NCBI GenBank assembly: GCA_049800095.1
Contig: JBARJD010000019.1
Location: forward strand, 1 to 24,044
DNA: 24,044 nt
Source of the DNA: JAKIWV01 sp049800095
Lineage (GTDB): Archaea; Thermoplasmatota; Thermoplasmata; Lutacidiplasmatales; UBA184
Direction of reading: 5' to 3'
A program made the translations under genes and the position numbers. This document shows, in pieces, positions 13,962 through 22,700 of this stretch (its first letter is position 1; each line of letters starts with the position of its first letter). Below the pieces are notes generated by a model. It ran no database searches, had not been told where the DNA came from, and saw only the letters and a list, made by a program, of their open reading frames with translations.

Positions 13962-15334
13962 GCCATTCCCTCGAGCTCCGCCGCGACGGAGGTCACCCGG
14001 GCAACGATCCCGGCCGCACGTCGACGTGCCGTTTCAGGATCCGGATCTTCAGAGAAGATACGGAACAGCGGCTCGGTGCCGGAAGGTCGGAGGAGCACCC
14101 AGCCGCGTCCCTGGTACGCCTTCACGCCATCGAGGGTTACGACGCGATCGGCGCCTTGGGCCAGTTCGGCGGCGAGCCGGTCCATCACGGCCGGTCGCAG
14201 GCGCACGGGACACGGAACCTTCTCCTTCGCTACGAAGTATTGTGGGAGGTTGTGAAGCGCCTCGTCGAGGGAGATTTCGAGGCGCGTCAACAGGTCCAGC
14301 GTGGCCGCGAGGGTCATCGCGCCATCGCGCGCGAGTTGGAGCCGGGGGAAGATGTACCCTCCATTGTCCTCTCCTCCGAAGACCGCACCCCGTTCCTGCA
14401 TCGCCCGCGTGATCGACGGAGAACCGACGGGAGTGTACAACACCTGCCCGCCCTCCGCTTTCACCACCTCCTCGACGCTCTGGGAAGCCGTCACGGGTAC
14501 CACGACGAGGCCCCCGTGACGCTGGCGAACGAATTCCTGGGCGAACCAGGTCAGGATCCGTTCGCCGGGGAGGTAATGGCCCTTTCCGTCGACGAAGACC
14601 GCCCGGTCGGCGTCCCCATCGTGGGCGACCCCAAAGTCCACCCCGAGCGCGGGAACGGTTCGGACTAGTTCGATCAGGTTCTGCTCGGTGGGCTCGGAAA
14701 GGTGTCCTGGGAAAGTGCCATCGACTTGCCCATTCAGGGTTGTGAAGCGGCAACCCAGCCGGCGCAGAAGCGAAGGACTGGTCTCGGCGGAGGCGCCGTT
14801 CCCACAATCCAGGAGCACCCGGTGGTGCTTCGCGATGATCGCGTCACGACTGACCTTCGAGAGTATCCCGTGCAGGTATCGTTCTGCTCCGTGGGTATCA
14901 GAGTGGATGCCCCCGATCCGATCGAAGGGGACGCTCCGGAACTCCCCGGACTCGACGAGCGCTTCGATTCGTTCCTCCTCCCGCCGGGGAAGCTCCAGTC
15001 CGTCGGCGGCGATGCACTTGAGGCCGTTGAACTCTGGAGGGTTGTGGGAAGCCGTGACGATGACCGCCAACTGCGCGCCAACCGAACGGACGTTGTACTG
15101 GATCGCCGGGGTAGGGAGAAGGCCGAGTTCCACCACCGAGTGGCCGGCGGCCGCAAGGGTCCCCGACACGATTCCGGCGAACGCGGGACTGGAGGTTCGG
15201 CCGTCCCATCCAACGGCGACTGGGGCGCCGACCGGGTAGGCCCGACCTATCGCCGAGGCCACGGCGGTCACGAACGGCGCGGTCATTCGGTCTCCGACGA
15301 CCTCGCGGATTCCGTTCGTACCGAAGAGCCGCAC
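13949..15334 (-). CDS. glmM: Phosphoglucosamine mutase (phosphohexomutase family)
   Basis: A 461-residue alpha-D-phosphohexomutase. It has all four family sites: the phosphoserine loop TASHNPPEFNG (Ser96), the metal loop DGDADR (239-244), the sugar-recognition loop GGEDNGGYIFP (320-330) and the phosphate loop RPSGTEPLFRIF. The FGTNGIR start is typical of archaeal GlmM-like enzymes that make glucosamine-1-phosphate for UDP-GlcNAc. Phosphomannomutase or dual activity cannot be excluded from sequence alone. The start is GTG 15334, since the family begins immediately with LFGTNGIR. It is divergent from the Mut7-C gene. Confidence 0.92.
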   Translation of the reverse strand: MRLFGTNGIREVVGDRMTAPFVTAVASAIGRAYPVGAPVAVGWDGRTSSPAFAGIVSGTLAAAGHSVVELGLLPTPAIQYNVRSVGAQLAVIVTASHNPPEFNGLKCIAADGLELPRREEERIEALVESGEFRSVPFDRIGGIHSDTHGAERYLHGILSKVSRDAIIAKHHRVLLDCGNGASAETSPSLLRRLGCRFTTLNGQVDGTFPGHLSEPTEQNLIELVRTVPALGVDFGVAHDGDADRAVFVDGKGHYLPGERILTWFAQEFVRQRHGGLVVVPVTASQSVEEVVKAEGGQVLYTPVGSPSITRAMQERGAVFGGEDNGGYIFPRLQLARDGAMTLAATLDLLTRLEISLDEALHNLPQYFVAKEKVPCPVRLRPAVMDRLAAELAQGADRVVTLDGVKAYQGRGWVLLRPSGTEPLFRIFSEDPDPETARRRAAGIVARVTSVAAELEGMAGRS

Positions 15335-15393
15335 GGTCTCCCGGTGAGAGGCCGGATAGATAATCCCTGCGTCTCGGGGATTGGGAAAAGCCG

Positions 15394-15400
15394 TTTATCA
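15394..15400 (+). promoter_or_regulatory. TATA box of the Mut7-C/trmG10 operon
   Basis: CGTTTATCA lies 23-29 nt before ATG 15423, the spacing of a leaderless archaeal transcript, and supports that start over an in-frame codon at 15381. Confidence 0.5.
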
Positions 15401-15422
15401 CCGGCACCCGCTTCGCACAGGA

Positions 15423-15908
15423 ATGGACGAGCCCCACTGGCTGGCCGACGAGATGCTCGGTCGGCTCGCCCGGTACCTGAGATTTCTCGGGTATGATGCG
15501 GAGTATGCTCGAGGAGTAAGCGACGACGAGATTGTTCAACGGGCCCGTGCGGAGGGGCGCCGAGTCGTGACTCGGGACCGGAGGCTGGCGGGCCGGCTAC
15601 CCGACGCGGTTCTGCTTATCCGGTCCGACATCGCCGGACAGATGCAAGAGTTGGACCGGGCCATCGGCGGTCTCCGACACGAGGTCCGCTTCGTTCGGTG
15701 CTCGACGTGCAACGGGGGACTGTCCTCTCTCGGCAAGCTACCTGCGCACCTTGCCAGACAAGATGCCATTCCTGTTGATGTTCGAGGCGGGATCACGCCG
15801 GTCTATGCGTGCTCGCGGTGCGGCCACCTCTACTGGGAGGGAACTCACACTCGGTCGGTTCGGGCCCGACTGGCACAATGGTTTCCCTCGCCGCCGGTGG
15901 ACGGATGA
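15423..15908 (+). CDS. Mut7-C RNase-domain protein with zinc ribbon
   Basis: A 161-residue protein of the Mut7-C family: a PIN-like RNase fold joined to a zinc ribbon. WLADEMLGRLARYLRFLGYDAEY opens the domain with Asp9, SDDEIV gives the next acidic cluster (D34, D35, E36), and VVTRDRRLA gives Asp52. The ribbon is C93xxC96...C130xxC133 followed by HLYWEGTH, a strong family signature. A ribonuclease role is inferred from the fold; archaeal targets are not established to my knowledge. Its stop overlaps the start of trmG10 as ATGA, which suggests a role linked to tRNA or RNA quality control. Confidence 0.92.
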   Translation: MDEPHWLADEMLGRLARYLRFLGYDAEYARGVSDDEIVQRARAEGRRVVTRDRRLAGRLPDAVLLIRSDIAGQMQELDRAIGGLRHEVRFVRCSTCNGGLSSLGKLPAHLARQDAIPVDVRGGITPVYACSRCGHLYWEGTHTRSVRARLAQWFPSPPVDG

Positions 15909-16939
15909 TCGTCACGGTCTGGCTTTCCGGCGAGAATGAGCGACTGGCCCAATCCGAACTCGCTGCGGTCGCCCGGCGTTTAGGTGGCCGGTCTCTCAAC
16001 GGGAAGGAGCTCGGGGTGGTGCCCCGTCGAGGCGTCGTCGAACTTCCGGACCGCATCGCTGCCGGTGAGCTATCCAAGCGATTGGCGCTGGCCCACCGCT
16101 GCGCCGAGCGATGGCCCGAAACCGACCCCGCGTCCATCGAAATTCGCCTGATGAGGCTGGGCGCATCCGGGAGTTCCGCCGCCTTTCAATGGGTATCCGG
16201 AAGCTCGGCAAGGCGCCCTCCGGATATGCTACGCCGCCTCGGCAACGCCTTTCGATCGGGGGGTGGCCGGATCGCACTGGAGCGCCCGGAACACCGGTTC
16301 TGGCTCGAGACCGACTCGGAGAGTAAGCTGTGTCTCTACGAGGAGACCGGCTGCGTGGACCGCACCGGCTTCTCCGCTCGAAGCACGCCTCGACTTCCCT
16401 TCCAACGGCCGGTGACGTTGGCTCCCCGCCTCGCTCGCGCGCTCGTCAATCTTGCCGGGGTGGGGCCCGGCGACCGGGTCGTCGACCCGTTCGTCGGGAC
16501 CGGGTCACTTCTCCTCGAGGCCGCCCTCCTCGGGGCGCGCACGGTGGGGATCGACGCTAGCGCGACGATGATCCGCGGAGCGCTCGAAAACTTCGCTCTC
16601 CTGGGGCAGGTGCCGGAAATGCTCCGGCAGGCCGACGCCGCCGAAGCGGCTGACGAGTTCCCGACCGCAAGCTTTGACGCCCTCGTGACGGACCCGCCCT
16701 ACGGTCGGGCCTCCGGTACGCGGGGGGAACCGCCGGAGCGCCTCTGGAGCCGGGCGCTGACGGCCTGGACGATGCGCGTGCGACCGGGCGGACGCCTCGG
16801 CATCGTGGTTCCGACCGGCGTTCAAGTCCCCCGGTTGGACGCACGGCTCGAGTTCGCGATTCCGCAGCGAGTCCACCGAAGCTTGACGCGGGAGTTCCGC
16901 GTCTACGTCCGGGAGATGGAATCCCCTCGGTCTCAGTAG
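15905..16939 (+). CDS. trmG10: tRNA (guanine(10)-N2)-dimethyltransferase
   Basis: A 344-residue enzyme that methylates N2 of guanosine 10 in tRNA. A THUMP-like N-terminal domain (about 1-150) precedes the methyltransferase: LPFQRPVTLAPRLARALVNLAG, motif I DPFVGTG (194-200) and the catalytic DPPY (263-266) followed by GRAS, which is typical of the Trm-G10/Trm11 group. The N-terminal domain is shorter and more divergent than usual. ATG 15905 overlaps the Mut7-C stop. Its last 7 nt overlap the 3' end of the convergent site-2 protease gene. Confidence 0.92.
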   Translation: MIVTVWLSGENERLAQSELAAVARRLGGRSLNGKELGVVPRRGVVELPDRIAAGELSKRLALAHRCAERWPETDPASIEIRLMRLGASGSSAAFQWVSGSSARRPPDMLRRLGNAFRSGGGRIALERPEHRFWLETDSESKLCLYEETGCVDRTGFSARSTPRLPFQRPVTLAPRLARALVNLAGVGPGDRVVDPFVGTGSLLLEAALLGARTVGIDASATMIRGALENFALLGQVPEMLRQADAAEAADEFPTASFDALVTDPPYGRASGTRGEPPERLWSRALTAWTMRVRPGGRLGIVVPTGVQVPRLDARLEFAIPQRVHRSLTREFRVYVREMESPRSQ

Positions 16940-18501
16940 ACCTGGACGGTCTGGGGGGACGTGGGGCCGCCCCCGGACTCGTTGCAGTACTGCGACGCTG
17001 TGAACGAGACTTCCAGCGTCGCGGCTTGCGGGTTCGTATAGGTGATGTGCAGCGTGCCGCTTCCGTCCATGCCGAGCGCCAGGAACTGATCGGACGGCAA
17101 GCTCCAGGCTCCGACCCCATCGAACGTCGTGATATTGCCGTTGGGCAGCACGAGGGTCCACGACGAGTTCGCGAGGAACGAAGACAGCCCGGGACCTATG
17201 AGCGGCCCCGACGTATTCTGAAGGATCACCTCGGTCACGTTGGCCGAGATGGTGTAAGCGTGCGTCACCTGGTCGTGGTTCGAGACCGTGAGATTGATGA
17301 GCGAGGCGACGCCAAATGCGGTACCATTGACCGGCGCCGCGGTCGGTTTCTCGAGCGAGAAACTGTCGCCCGGCGTCGAGATCGGTACGAGAACAAACCC
17401 GCCGATCAACACCGCGACGACGAGGGCTCCGATGATGTACCGGCGGAGGCCGAGCGGACTCACGTCATTGAGTGGCGGCGGATGGCGCACCCCCAAGAGA
17501 ATGATCAGACCGGCGAACAGGAGCCAGCCGAGGTAGAGGGTGAGGAAACCGATGAGCGCCAAAAAGATCACCGCGGCATAGCTCACGTAACGCGACCTGT
17601 CGCGGAACAGCGCCCGGAATACGTGTCCCCCATCGAGCTGTCCGGCGGGGAGCAGGTTGATGGAGGTCACCAGCAACCCCACCCAGCCGGCGAACGCGAG
17701 CGGATGGAGACTGATGATCGCCGCCGAGTTCGGCACGAACGCCGCGAGGGCCTCCCACACGAGCGGCAGGCCGATCAGCAGGTCGCCGTAGTTCACGCCG
17801 AGGATTGTCGGCCCACAGTTCGTCGGCGAAAGGACGGGCGCGTGGATGCTCAGGAAGATACCGGCGATGGTGACCGGGATTGCCACCACGAAGCCGGCCA
17901 GGGGTCCGGCCGCCCCGATATCGAAGAGAACTTTCCGGCTCGGGATCGGTTCTCGGAGGCTGATGAACGCCCCGAACGTACCGAAGATCAGGTACGGGGG
18001 CGGAACCGCCAGGAAGTACGGGAGCGACGCCTCGACATGGTGGTATCGAGCGACCACGTAGTGGGCCAGCTCATGGAGTCCGAGGATCGCGAGGAGCGGC
18101 GCGGCGAAGTAGACCCCGCCCCAAAGGAAGTCCGTTGGAGCCAGGGTGGCATGCCCGACATACGCGAGCCAGAGGAATGCTCCAGCAAAGGTCGTGGAGA
18201 CGATGGTGGCGGCCAGCAACGCCAGATTGACCCAGAATCCCCACGTGTTCCGCTGCGGACGTCGGACGATCTCGACGGTGTACTCACCCCCCGCGTAGCG
18301 TAGCTGGGGAACGTAGAACTTCGGCCACAAGTCCTGGCGGAGCGCATCGAATTTCGCCTCGGCGGTGCCGGGGTCAGCGTGGACCAACAGCACGAGCGAG
18401 ACCGGTGTGATCCGGGTCTCATAGACGGGAAAGAACCGGGACACTTCGGCCCGGAGCCAATCGATCTCGGGACCCGGGGGAGAGGGCGGCGGCGTGGCCA
18501 C
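16933..18501 (-). CDS. Site-2 protease family (M50) membrane metalloprotease
   Basis: A 522-residue intramembrane zinc protease. An N-terminal cytosolic domain (about 1-85) is followed by membrane helices. HELAH (143-147) supplies two zinc ligands and the catalytic Glu, and LPAGQLDGGH (284-293) supplies the third ligand in the LDG motif. After the last helix (about 365-386), some 135 residues form an extracellular β-rich domain with seven N-x-S/T sequons, an uncommon addition. The GTG start at 18501 is 3 nt from the upstream small gene's stop, so they are probably cotranscribed. The natural substrate is unknown; such enzymes usually cleave membrane regulators. Confidence 0.93.
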   Translation of the reverse strand: MATPPPSPPGPEIDWLRAEVSRFFPVYETRITPVSLVLLVHADPGTAEAKFDALRQDLWPKFYVPQLRYAGGEYTVEIVRRPQRNTWGFWVNLALLAATIVSTTFAGAFLWLAYVGHATLAPTDFLWGGVYFAAPLLAILGLHELAHYVVARYHHVEASLPYFLAVPPPYLIFGTFGAFISLREPIPSRKVLFDIGAAGPLAGFVVAIPVTIAGIFLSIHAPVLSPTNCGPTILGVNYGDLLIGLPLVWEALAAFVPNSAAIISLHPLAFAGWVGLLVTSINLLPAGQLDGGHVFRALFRDRSRYVSYAAVIFLALIGFLTLYLGWLLFAGLIILLGVRHPPPLNDVSPLGLRRYIIGALVVAVLIGGFVLVPISTPGDSFSLEKPTAAPVNGTAFGVASLINLTVSNHDQVTHAYTISANVTEVILQNTSGPLIGPGLSSFLANSSWTLVLPNGNITTFDGVGAWSLPSDQFLALGMDGSGTLHITYTNPQAATLEVSFTASQYCNESGGGPTSPQTVQVY

Positions 18502-18504
18502 GGC

Positions 18505-18831
18505 TCACCCGGCCGGCGCGCCGGCCTTCGCCGCCTTCTGGGCCTTCTTGGCTCGTTCCTTGGAGGTGTAGCCGGTCATCGTCTCCAGGAATCGATTGTA
18601 CCGACGAACGGTCTCGGCGGCGACGTCGTTCGGCACCTTCGGATTCATTCGCAACTCGACCAAAAGCTCACCCTTCCCGGGCCGTGCGGTCAAGGAATCG
18701 ATCGCGCCGTAGCGCGCGGTCACCGCGTCCGCGGACCGGTCCGCCATCCCGAACTCGGTCCGACACGCATCGGCGATTCGCTCAAGTGTCAACTGGGCCC
18801 GGACCGCCGGGCGGACGCTGTAGCTTCCCAA
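18505..18831 (-). CDS. Small conserved-looking archaeal protein (DUF5611-like)
   Basis: A 108-residue protein. The segment TVRRYNRFLETMTGYTSKERAKK near the C-terminus resembles, from memory, DUF5611-type proteins of Euryarchaeota, and YGAIDSLTARPGKGELLVELRM looks like two β-strands preceding it. It ends in a Lys/Ala-rich tail. No catalytic motif is visible and its function is unknown. The start is a TTG at 18831, with a TATA-like CTTAAG about 29 nt upstream; no ATG or GTG fits. It is 3 nt from the site-2 protease start, suggesting a shared transcript. Confidence 0.78.
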   Translation of the reverse strand: MGSYSVRPAVRAQLTLERIADACRTEFGMADRSADAVTARYGAIDSLTARPGKGELLVELRMNPKVPNDVAAETVRRYNRFLETMTGYTSKERAKKAQKAAKAGAPAG

Positions 18832-18921
18832 GGTGGCTTATTCTATCGCCATCCGACCTTAAGGTTGACCGGGGAGATTCGGCCGCCGGTGCGCCTCGGC
18901 CCTTCGGCACGGGGCCGGAGG

Positions 18922-19143
18922 TCAAACGGTCTCGATCTCGAAGAGGACCCGATAGCCCCGGAGTAACCGAGTGACCTCGTCGCTGAGGTCGAGCAACTGG
19001 TCCGTTGTCGCCGGTCCGCGCCAATCGTAGAGAAAGTCGTAGTTCCCTTGGGTCGGCACGAAACCGAACCCCAGGAGCTGATCGGCAACCTCCGATGGCT
19101 TGGCCCCCTCGCTGTGGAAGCTGACGCGGAGATAGGTCTCCAT
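18922..19143 (-). CDS. Small conserved-looking protein, unknown function
   Basis: A 73-residue protein (METYLRVSFHSEGAKPSE...). The order of predicted strands and helices (strand, helix, strand, strand, helix, strand) fits a ferredoxin-like fold. From memory similar small proteins occur in Thermoplasmata and Methanomassiliicoccales, but I know no function. There is a strong ATG at 19143 and a TATA-like CTTAAT (19169-19174) 26-31 nt upstream, overlapping the end of coaD. It has its own promoter and a normal base composition, which argues that it is real. Confidence 0.75.
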   Translation of the reverse strand: METYLRVSFHSEGAKPSEVADQLLGFGFVPTQGNYDFLYDWRGPATTDQLLDLSDEVTRLLRGYRVLFEIETV

Positions 19144-19168
19144 CGGACGGACGACGGGCCGGCGGCAG

Positions 19169-19174
19169 ATTAAG
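19169..19174 (-). promoter_or_regulatory. TATA box of the 73-residue protein gene
   Basis: CTTAAT on the minus strand lies 26-31 nt before ATG 19143 and overlaps the coaD stop codon. A leaderless message is predicted. Confidence 0.45.
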
Positions 19175-19712
19175 CCTTTGTCGAAGCGGGCCGTCGGTGG
19201 CGCACGTCGGGACGGAGATGGCCCTCGCGGTCAATCTCGCCGGCTCGGATGCGTCGCGACGCGATGGGGCGCCCGTCGTCCGCCACCACGCGGCGCAGGA
19301 CGTAGATCTGGAGGGGAGGAAGACCTCGGCTTCGACGTTCCGTGTTGATTTCACGGGCGGCGCGTCGAGTCTCATCCGAGAGGACCAGCAGGTCCACCCC
19401 GGGGCCCACGGAACGGCCCCACCGGTCGTTCAGCGGTACGACCACCCACGCCCGGTTTCCAAACCGTTCACGGAGAAATGCTCGGAGGTGCCGACGCCGG
19501 GTCGAGAACGATTCCACGCGCCGAGCGAGCGGCTTCCCCTCGGACCGCGCAAAGCGGTCCGTCGTGAGCCCGATCTTGACCTGCTCGGCTCGTTGGAACG
19601 CGGAGGCGAGGAGGGCGCGGTGACCGGCGTGGAGGTGGTCAAAGGTCCCGCCCAGTACGGCTACGCCCACCCTACGGATTGCCCGGGGAGAAGCGGCCGT
19701 TCGAGGCACCAC
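19170..19712 (-). CDS. coaD: Phosphopantetheine adenylyltransferase, archaeal type
   Basis: A 180-residue nucleotidyltransferase that makes dephospho-CoA from 4'-phosphopantetheine and ATP. VLGGTFDHLHAGHRALL carries the HxGH ATP motif (H28-A-G-H31), KIGLTTD follows the family, and ASRRIRAGEID is the archaeal counterpart of the ISSTxIR loop. The annotated GTG at 19712 gives 14 residues before the first strand; the GTG at 19670 (MGVAVLGGTF) would match the usual family start better. The gene lies 46 nt downstream of the coiled-coil protein gene. The last 20 residues are basic and variable. Confidence 0.93.
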   Translation of the reverse strand: MVPRTAASPRAIRRVGVAVLGGTFDHLHAGHRALLASAFQRAEQVKIGLTTDRFARSEGKPLARRVESFSTRRRHLRAFLRERFGNRAWVVVPLNDRWGRSVGPGVDLLVLSDETRRAAREINTERRSRGLPPLQIYVLRRVVADDGRPIASRRIRAGEIDREGHLRPDVRHRRPASTKA

Positions 19713-19758
19713 GGAGAGCCTCCGGCCCTGCCCACCCTCCGGTCGCCGAGCCGACGCG

Positions 19759-22700
19759 CTAACGGTTCGAAGGAGGATGCCGGGAACGGCGCCGAGCGTT
19801 CGTCTCCGTCACGTCCGAATCGTCGTTGGGCGAGTCGTCGCCCGCGGTGCTCGAGCGGGAGAGCTCGGAGAGGGAATCGAGCTCCCGGTCGAGGTCGTCG
19901 TTCGACGGGGGACCCCGGGGCCGAGCGAGCAGCGTGGGGCCGCGGGCCTCCTCGCTGGCACGGCGTTCCTCCGTCATCTGGGAGAGCTGGCGTACGAGGG
20001 TCAACCATACCCGTCCCTGATTCGCGATCGTCCCCTCGACCCGCTCGCGGATCTCCCGCGTCCGGTCCGCAAGGTCCGTCTCGATACGTCGGAGGTCGTG
20101 CGTGAACTCCCGTCGGAGTTGGGCGTACTTGAGATCGGCTTCCGCGGAACTCGCCGTGCCGCGCTCCATCTCGGAGAGGCGAGTCCACGCCTTACGCACC
20201 ACCGGCACGAGCCGGTCGCTGAGCACGACGATCTTTCGGTCGAGCTCTTCGAGCTCGGCTCGTACCGCGTCCTCGAGGCGGGTGTTGTCCCGGCTCCGGT
20301 CCGCCACATCCGTCCGGATAGTTTCGAGCATACGAGTCAGCTCGGCGTGCTCGCGGATGAACCGCTCCTCGACGGCCATCGCGCGCAGGTCGATGAGATG
20401 CTGGACGTCGGTCCGGAAGTTCTCCGTGCTCCGCTGGAACTGGTCCTTGACAAGTTTCTCGATAGTCGCCGCATCGGGCGCGCGGCCCAGGGTGGCCTCG
20501 GTCTCGCCTTTCAGGCGTGCGAGCAGCTCGAGGTACTTCTCGCGCTCTCGGTCGAGGCTCTCGCGGAGCTTCTGGTCGGCGTAGGACTGCAGCCGGACCT
20601 GCAGCTCCGCCACCTCGTGCATTTGGGAGTCACGAAGTTCGTCCAATTTTGTGTTGACCTTTCGGTCCACCCGGCCCTCGAGGCCGGCGAGGAGCTCTTC
20701 GACCTGGCCGCTCGTCCGGGCGTCCGCCTCGCGCAGCGCGGCGGCGACCTTCTCCTGGACCTCGCGTGCCCGGCCATCTATGAGGAGCGAGAGCCGGCGC
20801 TCGATCTCCTGGAGTTCCTTCCCGCGGCGCTGCTCGGCCTCGGTGAAGCGGGCATCGCTCGCGGTGCGGAGCTGTTGCTCCAACTCTTTGCGTTGCGTCT
20901 CGTCCCGGTCCTGCGCCTCCCTCAGGTGGAGGTCGAGCTGGGCCACGAGGGCGCCGCGGAGGTCCTCTTCCGAGGCCTGAGCCCGCTGCTTGACGTCCGT
21001 GAGGGCCTGCGTGAGCGATTCCCGCAACTCCGCTCGGATCTGCTCCGCGGACTGGCGGAAGGATTCGTCGGCGCGGGCTTTGAACTCTTGGACCTTAGGG
21101 TCGATCTGGTTGCGGACCCCCTGGTCAAGTTCTTGGGTCACGATCGCGCGGAGGTCTCCTTGTACGCGTTCTTCCACCTGGGCGATCCGCGTCGAGGCGT
21201 CCTGACCCAGTCGGGCTTCGAGCTCCGCCGTTCGCGCCAGGAGGCGGTCGGTCAGCGAGCTCAGCGCTTGTTGCTGGAGCGCCGTCCAGCTCGTGAAGCG
21301 TTGCTCCATGGACGCCCGGGCCTCCTTGAGGGCGTCGGATTGTCGCGCGGCCTGGTCGGCGAGCGCCGGCTTGAGCCTTTCTTGGACGGCCGCGTCGACC
21401 CGGAGCGGATCGACGGGGGTCGCAGCCGGCGGGGGAGGGAGTGCTCGAAGGCGTTGCTCCACCGACGTGTTGAATCGGTCGGCCAACTGGTCTTCCAGCG
21501 CTTTCGTCCATGCGGCCGGCGGGATCGGGTTGACGTTGGACAGTCGCTCGTCCAGGTACCGCATCAGGTCCGCTTCGATCTGGCGCCGGAGCGCCCCCGG
21601 GTCGACGGCGGGCGCCGGGGGAGGAGCGATGATTCCAGGGGTCGGGGCCTTTTGCAGGGACGGGTCGTCCTTGACCGACATCGGGACGACCTCGACCTTC
21701 CCGGTCCTTTGCAGGCCCACCGGGGGGGTACCTCCCCGCTGAAGCCACGGCGGGAGCTGGCCCGCCACTTGCGCTTCGGGCGCCGGGGCCGCGGGCGGTG
21801 GCGCGAGGTCGGCGGCGCGGATCTCCTCGGCGGGTTCCTCCCCGGCGTGCGCCTGGAGGTACTCCTGAGCACGACGCGAGAGTTCGGGGCTCAGCTCGAG
21901 TCGCCGGCCCCGAGGCCGTTGGAGCAGTAGGGCGGTGCTCTCCATCGCCGTAGCAAGCCGCCACATCTCCTTGCGTCGATCCTTACCTCCCTGCCGATCG
22001 GGGTCGGCGAGGCGAGCGCGCAACGTGCGAAGTTCGACCCAGTCGACGCGCTCGGTCACCGGTGAGAGTTTCGCCGACGCGTGGTCGCGCACGTACTGGA
22101 CGATCAACGGCGTGACCTCCTTCCCCTTCCCGGAGGCGGAGGGGATGCCGTCCGTCAGATCGTAGAGCGTGAACGGGGCCTCCTCCCAGCTCTGCACCCG
22201 CTTGCGGTGGCGTTCGCCGCCGGATTCTCCGCGGGGAACGCAGAAGACGGCCAGTGACAGGGGCGTGGCCTCGGCAAAGTCGGCCAGGTTGGTCTTGGGC
22301 TCGGGAAGGAAGTACGGAAAGGCGAGAATGGCTCCGAGGGTCAGGAGCGACGCGGGCAGGGTCCGCACATATTCGAACACCGTCTCCATCGTCGATTCCC
22401 ATTCCTCGGACGCGATCAGCAGCACCGGCTCCGTCGAGCCGCGGTAGAACAGGAACCCCTCGCCGACCAGCGGGTAGAGCTTCGGGTCCGGAGGCGGAGG
22501 GGGTCGCTGGTCGTGCCGACCCCCCCCCATCGATTCGTACCAACGAAGGAGGCTCTCGCCGAAGTTGGGGGTCGCGATCAGCCGTGCGGTGTCCAGGACG
22601 AGGGTCTTCATCCCCAGGCGGGGACGGTCCTCGGTTGACAGGAACATCCGGCCGAGGCAGGTGTAGGTGCCGCCATACGCCGGATAGAGGAAGAGATTCC

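Noticed and set aside
17026..18303. 425-codon + strand open frame opposite the site-2 protease
   Set aside because: It is Arg/Glu/Asp/His-rich, typical of the antisense of a hydrophobic GC-rich membrane protein. The minus strand has HELAH and LDGGH.
19777..21930. 717-codon open frame on the + strand opposite the coiled-coil gene
   Set aside because: It is an antisense by-product of GC-rich Glu/Arg/Leu/Ala codons. It is Leu/Arg/Glu-rich without any domain, and the minus-strand frame is longer, coupled to the GTPase and has proper heptads.
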